Assembly: GCA_023266955.1 (NCBI GenBank)
Contig: JAHFOH010000035.1
Location: 1 to 11,089 of the forward strand
Source of the DNA: Nitrososphaerota archaeon
GTDB taxonomy: Archaea; Thermoproteota; Nitrososphaeria; Nitrososphaerales; JAHFOH01
Direction of reading: 5' to 3'
DNA: 11,089 bases
Shown here: positions 6,165 to 11,089 of the stretch, piece by piece
How the letters are laid out: every line of letters begins with the position of its first letter
How positions within the stretch are numbered: the stretch's first letter is position 1
The notes under the pieces: model-generated
The model's input: the letters and a program-made list of their open reading frames with translations, nothing else
Told to the model about the DNA's origin: nothing
The model's database searches: none
Program-made: the position numbers and the translations under genes

Positions 6165-6305
6165 TCAACTCCATGCACTTTCTATGGTTGAGGCAGTAGC
6201 CGCAGTGCTGATTGTAGGCTCGGTGACCGGAGCTAGAGAGACTAGCGCAACAGTTCCGCCTATGATAATCGGTCCGATGACCACGATCCAGCTCTGTACT
6301 TGAGT
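6165..6305 (-). pseudogene. Remnant of an anchored surface-protein gene (signal anchor plus Thr/Ser linker)
   Basis: The minus-strand frame from 6305 to the TGA at 6165-6167 encodes a hydrophobic segment (SWIVVIGPIIIGGTVALVSL), then AP and a linker rich in Thr, Ser and Ala (TEPTISTAATASTIES), and then stops. This is the same design as the N-terminus of the kelch protein in this window (hydrophobic segment, SLTPAP, Thr-rich stalk). There is no extracellular domain after the linker. The only canonical start is a GTG at 6284, within the hydrophobic part. I read it as a 5' remnant whose body was lost by deletion, upstream of the amidohydrolase. A functional 39-residue membrane peptide is the alternative. 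Confidence 0.4.
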
Positions 6306-6342
6306 CTATTCAGTGATGTAGTGCTCGTCGCCCCCTAGGCGA

Positions 6343-6350
6343 TTTAAATA
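6343..6350 (+). promoter_or_regulatory. TATA-like box before the LysE-family gene
   Basis: TTTAAATA is a strong match to an archaeal TATA box. Its centre is only about 20 bases before the ATG at 6367, less than the usual 25-27 bases to the transcription start. This leaves open a start at the TTG at 6376, or an atypical promoter spacing. Confidence 0.5.
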
Positions 6351-6366
6351 ACTTAGTTGAACTCAA

Positions 6367-7011
6367 ATGCAAACATTGCCTCTCATCGACTTCATATTGA
6401 CAGTGATTATCGTAACATCATCAGGCGTCTTATCTCCTGGGCCTCTATTCTTCGGAACATTATTGCACGGTAGCAAATATGGAGCTAGAGCGGGTCTAGC
6501 GAGTTCTGTAGGGCACACAATTGTTGAGTTTCCTCTCATCATTGTACTCGCTCTGGGTCTCCTAACCATAGCAACCCAACCTTTTGTTGCGAGATTCATA
6601 GGGCTGGTTGGTGGCACAGTCCTAATCATCTTCGGATCATTACAGTTGAGGGATGCCCTTAGAACGCCGCGCGTTGAGCAGCATCACACTGAAGGAAGAT
6701 TTTCTAGGAGTTCTTTGGTGCTAGGGTTAATTCTCACGGGACTCAATCCCTTCTTCATACTTTGGTGGTTAACGATAGGTGTGAAGGTCATCTTGGATGC
6801 AATTATCTTCGCATCGCTAATCGGAGTTTTGATAATGTATGCTTCACATATTTGGATGGATTATGTGTGGTTGACTACAATAGCTCATTTCGCGAGAAGG
6901 GGAAGGAATCTAGTTGGAAGCAGAGGTTATAGGTTGATTCTAGTAGCTTTCGGCCTTGCGCTAGTATATTTCGGAGCGAATTTCATCTTTGTAGCAGTAC
7001 AATCCGTCTGA
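6367..7011 (+). CDS. LysE/RhtB-superfamily amino-acid exporter
   Basis: The 214-residue protein has the LysE-superfamily layout: a first helix ending in SPGPLFFGTLLHGSKYG (residues 23-39), a second with a conserved GH and E (SVGHTIVEFPLII), a third (LVGGTVLIIFGSLQL), a hydrophilic loop at about 96-113, then GLNPFFILWWLTIG (125-138) and two or three more hydrophobic segments to the end. About six membrane helices are expected. Members export lysine, arginine, threonine or other small metabolites using the proton gradient; the substrate here cannot be read, and the NPFFILWW variant is, from memory, typical of archaeal members. The ATG at 6367 gives a full first helix, though the upstream TATA spacing would also allow the TTG at 6376. 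It is divergent from the amidohydrolase and probably monocistronic, with a T-tract after its stop. Confidence 0.88.
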   Translation: MQTLPLIDFILTVIIVTSSGVLSPGPLFFGTLLHGSKYGARAGLASSVGHTIVEFPLIIVLALGLLTIATQPFVARFIGLVGGTVLIIFGSLQLRDALRTPRVEQHHTEGRFSRSSLVLGLILTGLNPFFILWWLTIGVKVILDAIIFASLIGVLIMYASHIWMDYVWLTTIAHFARRGRNLVGSRGYRLILVAFGLALVYFGANFIFVAVQSV

Positions 7012-7052
7012 AAGCCCAGATGAGGATTCGAAAAACTACACTCTCGCTCTAC

Positions 7053-7058
7053 TTTTTT
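7053..7058 (+). terminator. Oligo-T terminator after the LysE-family gene
   Basis: A run of six T (ACTTTTTTCGG) begins about 40 bases after the stop at 7011 and is followed by a hairpin at 7079-7095. T-tracts of this kind are the usual archaeal termination signal. Confidence 0.4.
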
Positions 7059-7078
7059 CGGCGAGTCGATGCACTCCA

Positions 7079-7095
7079 GACTATTCATGATAGTC
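7079..7095. repeat. Perfect six-base inverted repeat between convergent genes
   Basis: GACTAT and ATAGTC flank the five-base loop TCATG. The repeat sits between the ends of the LysE and SHOCT genes, where it could act as a transcript-end stem-loop for either strand. It is short and might be chance. Confidence 0.4.
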
Positions 7096-7147
7096 GAGCA
7101 AGAATATCAGGGGAGGGAGTCAGTGTTGCGGGTTATCAGTAGATTCT

Positions 7148-7513
7148 TCAGCTGTGCTGTTCGAGGTCTCGCGTCATCTGCTCGAACTGCTCTTTTGTTA
7201 TCTCTCCCTTCGCGTATCTCTGCCTGAGTATATAGATAGCCTCATCATGGCCGTAGCCCCAGTGGCGATCTGGATAACGCCTTCCCCAAGGCCAGAACAG
7301 CCATCTTATGATCCAAAAGAAGACGAATATGCCGATGATGGCCGAAATCCAACCGAAGCCAAACCGGAAGAATGGAAAGAACGGAGCGGGTTGTGTACTC
7401 GGACCCCTGAATAGAACGCTAAGCACGGCCGCAACACCGATCAATATGAGCATCCCACTAAAACCATATGCAATGAGCCGCCGCACCCGTCTCGGCTCCT
7501 CATCACTGTGCAT
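7148..7513 (-). CDS. Two-helix membrane protein with C-terminal SHOCT domain
   Basis: The 121 residues contain a basic N-terminus (EEPRRVRRL), a membrane helix at about 13-35, a loop rich in Pro and Phe (PAPFFPFFRFGFG), a second aromatic helix at about 53-75 (WISAIIGIFVFFWIIRWLFW), a short basic loop and a terminal SHOCT motif at about 91-118 (EAIYILRQRYAKGEITKEQF). SHOCT ('short C-terminal') domains are amphipathic helical pieces thought to mediate oligomerisation; they occur at the end of many small prokaryotic membrane proteins of unknown role. Both termini are probably on the cytoplasmic side. The ATG at 7513 is supported by a TATA-like element about 33 bases upstream. It converges on the LysE gene. 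Size and architecture look complete. Confidence 0.85.
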   Translation of the reverse strand: MHSDEEPRRVRRLIAYGFSGMLILIGVAAVLSVLFRGPSTQPAPFFPFFRFGFGWISAIIGIFVFFWIIRWLFWPWGRRYPDRHWGYGHDEAIYILRQRYAKGEITKEQFEQMTRDLEQHS

Positions 7514-7540
7514 TTTTCTTTCAGCCTAATTTGCGATGCC

Positions 7541-7551
7541 TATTATTTATT
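7541..7551 (-). promoter_or_regulatory. TATA-like box of the SHOCT gene
   Basis: The minus strand reads AATAAATAATA, centred about 33 bases before the ATG at 7513. Transcription would start near 7520 and leave a leader of only about seven bases, as is common in archaea. Confidence 0.45.
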
Positions 7552-7577
7552 GATTAGCTGTACTATAGTCTCAATCA

Positions 7578-7703
7578 CTATAATTTCTTGACCTCCATCG
7601 CAAGTCTGTCTTTCTCCGTAGCAATTTCCCAGTCCAAGACATCGCCAGGCCTTATTCCGATCTGTTGGTGAAGAAGCTGCCCGGTGATTAGCTCAGTTGC
7701 TTC
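7578..7703 (-). pseudogene. AbrB/SpoVT-like C-terminal fragment without a start codon
   Basis: The minus-strand frame between TAG at 7704-7706 and TAG at 7578-7580 encodes 41 residues including ITGQLLHQQIGIRPGDVLDW and then EIATEKDRLAMEVKKL. The core LGIKPGDVLEWE-type motif followed by a charged beta strand is the second half of an AbrB/SpoVT (MazE-like) swapped-hairpin DNA-binding domain. The first strand and the usual GQ-x-T-x-P-KE segment are missing or deleted (only GQLLHQQ remains). No ATG, GTG or TTG lies before the motif, and the frame begins inside the end of yyaL. It is probably a decayed transcription-factor or antitoxin gene. Identity rests on motif recall only. Confidence 0.45.
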
Positions 7704-9754
7704 CTAAGAGTTTCCAAGTCGTTAATCGGCATTTTGCAGGCAAATTGCTCACAGATGTATACTGTGGGCTTGCCCCCAATGACAACCTTGCCTTCAATTA
7801 AAGGGGACAATCGTTGAAGCTCAGTAGAGTTCTCGTCAGAAACTTGAAGCAAGACCTTGTTCGGCATGAAGCGGGTATGCATTTCTCTGACAATAGCCTT
7901 GGTGTCTGGAACATCTTTGCGACTGGCCAAAACAATCTCCTTAGGTGCACTGAAGAAGAAGTCTAACGCCGTCAGCATGAATGTGTGACTAGATGGCTCG
8001 GCTTCCAGTCTTTCTGAGAAGACGTTGAAAATTGCTTCAGCTTTTCTTTTGAACTCTTGATCGCCAGTAAATTCGCCTACCCTCAGAAGATTCAAAGCTG
8101 CTACCGAATTTCCTGAAGGTGTTGGCCCATCGTATGCTTCTTTGATTTCTGCTGGAAGTCTCTCTCTTGACGAGTTGAAGAAGAATCCGCCGTTCTCATT
8201 GTCACAGAATAAATCGATCATTTGCTTGGTGAGATTGATCGCCTGCTCCAACCATCGAACTTCAAAACCTGCCTCATACAAATCAAGCAAGCCAGCTACG
8301 AAGAAGGAGTAGTCCTCCAACGTTCCCTCAATGTCTACATCGCCGTCTCTGTATCTTCTGTAAAGTCTATCATCACGCAGAAGGTTATTTGAGATGAACT
8401 CCGCACTTCTTCGCGCTGCTTCAAGTAATACGTCATCACCTAGTACCTGATACCCATACGCCAGAGCCGATATGGCTAATCCATTCCAGGAGGTGAGTAT
8501 CTTATCATCTACACTTGGCCTCTGTCTCTTCAGCCTAATCTCCAGCAGCTTTTCCTTTGATCTCTGAAGCAGTTCCTCCAGTTCGCTAAGAGTCAAGGCA
8601 AACCTCGAAGCCGTATTCTCTAGAGAGCTAACAACATGGAGGATAGATCCTCCATCCTCAAAGTTTCCCCTTGGGGTAACACCGTAGTGATGACTAAAGA
8701 TTTCCGCATCACGTTCTCCTAAAACAGATTTGATTTCTTCCTGCTTCCAAGTGTAGTAGACTCCTTCACCCCCCTCGGTATCAGCATCCTGTGCAGAGTA
8801 AACCCCTCCTTGTGCATCCGTCATCTCGTGGCTAATCCAACCGAAAACATCCCTAACAGTTGCTGCGAAGAATGAATCATGTGTTAGCTGATAAGCTTCA
8901 AGATAGGCCCTTGCGAGTAGAGCATTATCATACAACATCTTCTCAAAATGGGGGACCAGCCATCTTCGATCAGTTGAATACCTGTGAAACCCTCCACCAA
9001 CATGATCGCGGATTCCACCATTAGCCACGGAAGTGAGGGTCTTTACAACGGATTTCAGAGCAAGCTCCTTTCTCGTCCTTACGTAATATCTAAGGAGAAA
9101 ATTCAGATAGGTTGGAAGAGGAAACTTAGGTGGTCCACCATAACCTCCATACTCAGGATCGTAAGATGAAAGCAGAGAAGCATATCCAAAATCTAAAGCA
9201 TCTTCAGAAACACCGCCTCTCGGCCTTACGGCGTAGCTCTCCCTGAGAAGCTGGGTTATCTGCTCCGCACTCTTCTCAACCTCACCCTTCTTCTCCCTCC
9301 ACAAGTCTGCAACAGACTTCAGGACCTGAGAGAAGCTCGGTAGCCCATGACTCGGTGCAGGGGGAAAATATGTTCCCCCATAAAACGGCTTCAGATCAGG
9401 CGTTAGAAAAACGGAGAGAGGCCAGCCTCCCTGACGAGTCATTGTTTGGACAGACTTCATGTAAATCTCATCAACATCCGGCCTCTCCTCCCGATCCACC
9501 TTAATGGCAACAAAGTTTTGGTTCAGAATTTCAGCTATCTCCCCATCCTCAAACGATTCCTCCTCCATTACGTGACACCAGTGACAGGTTGAATATCCTA
9601 TGCTGAGGAAGATGGGCTTGTTTTCGTTCCTAGCTTTCTGAAATGCTTCCTCATCCCAAGGGTACCAGTTGACCGGGTTGTAAGCGTGCTGGAGAAGGTA
9701 GGGACTTTTCTCTCTAATGAGGGCGTTTGGCTTACGAAGCCTCTCCTCGGTCAA
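7688..9754 (-). CDS. yyaL: YyaL/SPATA20-family protein: thioredoxin-like (DUF255) plus six-hairpin domain
   Basis: At 688 residues this has the normal full length. The N-terminus (REKSPYLLQHAYNPVNWYPW) is the family hallmark. It leads into a thioredoxin-like DUF255 domain with the dithiol motif CHWC at C57-C60 (GYSTCHWCHVMEEESF), VDREERPDVD and a cis-proline segment GGWPLSVFLTPD at about 109-120. From about residue 185 onward comes a long alpha/alpha-barrel region resembling N-acylglucosamine 2-epimerase/six-hairpin enzymes: GGPPKFP, HVGGGFHRYS, HFEKMLYDNA, ILTSWNGLAI, DGPTPSGNS. Two further cysteines lie near the end (ICEQFACKMP). The catalysed reaction is unknown for the family. No signal peptide is seen. 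The TTG at 9754 is forced by an in-frame TGA two codons before it and matches the family start. It is preceded by its own 109-base spacer, so it need not be co-transcribed with the HAD gene. Confidence 0.93.
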   Translation of the reverse strand: MTEERLRKPNALIREKSPYLLQHAYNPVNWYPWDEEAFQKARNENKPIFLSIGYSTCHWCHVMEEESFEDGEIAEILNQNFVAIKVDREERPDVDEIYMKSVQTMTRQGGWPLSVFLTPDLKPFYGGTYFPPAPSHGLPSFSQVLKSVADLWREKKGEVEKSAEQITQLLRESYAVRPRGGVSEDALDFGYASLLSSYDPEYGGYGGPPKFPLPTYLNFLLRYYVRTRKELALKSVVKTLTSVANGGIRDHVGGGFHRYSTDRRWLVPHFEKMLYDNALLARAYLEAYQLTHDSFFAATVRDVFGWISHEMTDAQGGVYSAQDADTEGGEGVYYTWKQEEIKSVLGERDAEIFSHHYGVTPRGNFEDGGSILHVVSSLENTASRFALTLSELEELLQRSKEKLLEIRLKRQRPSVDDKILTSWNGLAISALAYGYQVLGDDVLLEAARRSAEFISNNLLRDDRLYRRYRDGDVDIEGTLEDYSFFVAGLLDLYEAGFEVRWLEQAINLTKQMIDLFCDNENGGFFFNSSRERLPAEIKEAYDGPTPSGNSVAALNLLRVGEFTGDQEFKRKAEAIFNVFSERLEAEPSSHTFMLTALDFFFSAPKEIVLASRKDVPDTKAIVREMHTRFMPNKVLLQVSDENSTELQRLSPLIEGKVVIGGKPTVYICEQFACKMPINDLETLRKQLS

Positions 9755-9863
9755 TTTTCACAGGTAAGGCGCTTGCTAACTAATAGAACGTTTCCTTTAA
9801 CCGTCCTCTAGCTATAAGCGCAGGACGAAAAGAATCCTTTTTTCTGCAGTTTTAGGTGAAGTA

Positions 9864-10580
9864 TCAGTCAACTAGAAAACGATCAAGTTCATCTAAACTA
9901 CGGATACGAGGGCAATCAGCTTCTGGGTGACGATCATCCCTATCGATCAGAACCGCTCTGATACCAGCCCTTCGAGCTCCTAGCACATCTGCCTTATAGG
10001 AATCGCCAACATGCAGACACTCATCAGGAGAGACTGAAGCAAGACTAAGGGCATGACGAAAAATCCCCTCACCTGGCTTTGCAACACCTATAATTCCTGA
10101 TATCACGATATGATCCATGTAGCGGTTTAGTCCTACCCTAGAAACAATCTCTTCATCTTTAGGAGCTGCGTTTGATATCAGGCCTAATGTGTATCCTCTT
10201 GACTTGAGCTTTTGGAGGTAGGGCTGAACGTCCGGATACAGTTCAGGCTGAATCCTCTTCTCCGCTTCAGACCAATGTTTCACGACTAGCGTAACAAGAT
10301 GCTCACTGAGGACGCGATCAGTTGTTAACCCAATTTTTTCTAACACGAAGAGGTTCAGTTCTTTGAAGGCCTTCTCTTCTTCCTGACCTGAAAGCACCCT
10401 GCCACCATAGAACTCCTCCCACCACGCATCAGCTGCATGATGCGCATCTTGGATTAGATGAAGTGGAATGTAAATGCCCTCGCTCTCGAGAATATTCTGA
10501 ACGATCCTATCTCTTCTAGGCTTGAGAAGTGTGCCGCCGAGGTCGAAGAAGATGGCCCTGAGTTTCAACGGAAGCACCAC
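9864..10580 (-). CDS. HAD-superfamily hydrolase (subfamily IA type) with altered motif I
   Basis: The 238-residue protein has the HAD order: motif I FFDLGGTLL (nucleophile D13), a helical cap (about 25-115, C1 type), motif II S136-N137 (GLISNAAPKDEE), motif III K168 (GVAKPGEGIF) and motif IV D193 with D198 (HVGDSYKADVLGARRAG). Length and cap type fit phosphoglycolate phosphatase-like phosphatases. However, the general acid/base Asp two residues after the nucleophile is replaced by G15 (DLG instead of DxD), so phosphatase activity may be weak or the chemistry different. It is probably a cytoplasmic phosphatase of small metabolites; the substrate is unknown. The start is one of two adjacent GTG codons (10580 or 10577), without a clear ribosome binding site. 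It is divergent from the zinc-ribbon gene at 10678. Confidence 0.88.
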   Translation of the reverse strand: MVLPLKLRAIFFDLGGTLLKPRRDRIVQNILESEGIYIPLHLIQDAHHAADAWWEEFYGGRVLSGQEEEKAFKELNLFVLEKIGLTTDRVLSEHLVTLVVKHWSEAEKRIQPELYPDVQPYLQKLKSRGYTLGLISNAAPKDEEIVSRVGLNRYMDHIVISGIIGVAKPGEGIFRHALSLASVSPDECLHVGDSYKADVLGARRAGIRAVLIDRDDRHPEADCPRIRSLDELDRFLVD

Positions 10581-10640
10581 GAGCCCCTAAATTGTAGCCC
10601 ACAAAAGTATTGCCTGCTTCTTTCATCGTAACTTTGAAAG

Positions 10641-10648
10641 TTTAATTC
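10641..10648 (+). promoter_or_regulatory. TATA-like box of the second zinc-ribbon gene
   Basis: TTTAATTC lies about 33 bases before the TTG at 10678 and about 30 before the TTG at 10675, so transcription would begin near 10670, leaving a leader of only a few bases. The element is AT-rich within a mixed background. Confidence 0.4.
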
Positions 10649-10677
10649 AAGCTCAATCTATCCTCGGATATCGCTTG

Positions 10678-10815
10678 TTGGAGGAGGAAATCGACACTCA
10701 CCAAGAGGTCTACGGTAAGAAGGGTGAGGATGTCAAATATTCCGATGATAGATGCCCCATCTGCAATAGCAGGATAGACGAGCTGGGCTACTGCGCATGC
10801 GGCGCAGTCGGATAA
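10678..10815 (+). CDS. 45-residue zinc-ribbon protein
   Basis: The frame from TTG encodes an acidic N-terminus (EEEIDTHQEV), a charged linker and a compact metal site: C26-P-I-C29, then nine residues, then C39-A-C41-G, ending GAVG. CPxC with CxCG is a rubredoxin-like zinc-ribbon pattern often seen in archaeal one-domain proteins and at the ends of larger ones. With no canonical ATG or GTG in frame, translation would use the TTG at 10678 or 10675. A TATA-like box sits at the right distance. Its role is unknown; it lies between divergent HAD and codirectional PfpI-like genes with no shared operon evident. Not related in sequence to the zinc ribbon at 2733. Confidence 0.6.
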   Translation: MEEEIDTHQEVYGKKGEDVKYSDDRCPICNSRIDELGYCACGAVG

Positions 10816-10919
10816 AACCTTCTTCCAAATCTAATTATGAGTGCACCTTCTACAGGTCAATGTGAAGGCGTCTGAACCTGATTTTCCGCGAACAAATCAT
10901 TCTCACTGATACGTGAAGG

Positions 10920-10927
10920 AATTAATA
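10920..10927 (+). promoter_or_regulatory. TATA-like box of the PfpI-like gene
   Basis: AATTAATA is centred about 27 bases before the ATG at 10951, which is the distance expected when transcription starts at the first base of the start codon. A leaderless mRNA is likely, and the absence of a ribosome binding site agrees. Confidence 0.5.
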
Positions 10928-10950
10928 ACTGCAGAGAATCATCAGATATC

Positions 10951-11089
10951 ATGGACATGTCTCTTTCTGGAAGAAAGGTGGCTATGCTGGCTGAGAACTT
11001 TTACGAGGATTTGGAGCTGTGGTATCCTCTCTATAGAATGAGGGAGGAAGGAGCGGCAACGACCGTTGTCGGCACAGGAACCAGCACGA
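10951..11089 (+). CDS. DJ-1/PfpI-family protein (N-terminal part, cut by window edge)
   Basis: Only the first 46 residues are in the window. After MDMSLSG comes the first beta strand RKVAMLAENFYEDLELW, then a helix YPLYRMREEGA and a second strand TTVVGTGTS. The AENFYEDLEL segment aligns with the ANEFEDVEL of Pyrococcus PfpI (PH1704), where the Glu near the nucleophile elbow supports catalysis; E19 is the equivalent here. The nucleophilic cysteine and its following residue lie beyond the window, so activity (peptidase, deglycase-like or other) cannot be judged. The ATG at 10951 is preferred over that at 10957 because of the TATA spacing. Confidence 0.8.
   Translation, partial: MDMSLSGRKVAMLAENFYEDLELWYPLYRMREEGAATTVVGTGTST

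Noticed and set aside
6074..6178. N-terminal extension of the amidohydrolase from ATG 6178
   Set aside because: The extra residues are unlike the family, a TATA-like box and GGAAGG lie within them, and the family-typical N-terminus begins at TTG 6073.
6363..6629. Minus-strand frame inside the LysE-family gene
   Set aside because: The plus strand encodes an unmistakable six-helix exporter there; the other frame is a shadow.
9823..9842. AGGA/TCCT stem followed by six T on the plus strand, as an intrinsic terminator
   Set aside because: No plus-strand gene ends here; both flanking genes are on the minus strand, and the stem is only four bases.
1..11089. Defence island, CRISPR array, transposon or prophage
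   Set aside because: No spaced direct repeats, terminal inverted repeats, transposase, integrase, nuclease or phage motifs were found in any frame read.

Overview
The window looks like archaeal chromosomal DNA, most likely from an uncultivated Thermoproteota or Bathyarchaeota-type lineage. The lineage is an inference and only moderately secure. The sequence signs are: A/T-rich TATA-like boxes about 25-35 bases before several starts with very short or no leaders (best before 10951, 10678, 7513 and the TTG at 6073), frequent GTG and TTG starts, occasional AGGAGG/GGTG-type ribosome binding sites, and a gene mix typical of such genomes (YyaL/DUF255 protein, archaeal LysE-type exporter, SHOCT membrane protein, MtaD-type deaminase, kelch surface protein, PfpI/DJ-1 protein, small zinc ribbons). 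No rRNA, tRNA, CRISPR array, insertion sequence or phage gene was seen.

Layout. 1-224 is the C-terminal end of a membrane protein, tail to tail with a gluzincin-like metallopeptidase (228-989, minus). That gene lies 40 bases downstream of a MenB/BadI-like crotonase (1030-1815, minus), probably in one transcript. A small helical protein (1940-2173, minus) follows. At 2403-2852 a plus-strand pair encodes a 105-residue HESIH protein and a 39-residue zinc ribbon. Two minus-strand anchored surface proteins come next: a small four-cysteine protein (2890-3288) and a six-bladed kelch propeller (3599-4645). Then come the MtaD-type amidohydrolase (4733-6073, minus), a divergent LysE-family exporter (6367-7011, plus), a SHOCT membrane protein (7148-7513, minus), a 688-residue YyaL/SPATA20 protein (7688-9754, minus), a HAD hydrolase (9864-10580, minus), a second tiny zinc ribbon (10678-10815, plus) and the start of a PfpI/DJ-1 protein (10951 to the edge).

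How the genes fit together. Most genes are single transcription units, so this reads as ordinary chromosome rather than a defence or mobile island. Two themes recur. One is anchored extracytoplasmic proteins (2890-3288, 3599-4645 and a remnant of a third at 6165-6305). The other is very small metal-site proteins (two zinc ribbons and a mini HExxH protein). The amidohydrolase is likely to recycle adenosine-type by-products of S-adenosylmethionine chemistry. The HAD and YyaL proteins have no assignable substrate.

No clearly new multi-gene system is visible. The most interesting items are the HESIH plus zinc-ribbon pair, a start-less AbrB-like fragment after yyaL, an anchor-peptide remnant before the amidohydrolase with a TATA-like box that redefines that gene's start, and active-site substitutions in the crotonase and HAD proteins.
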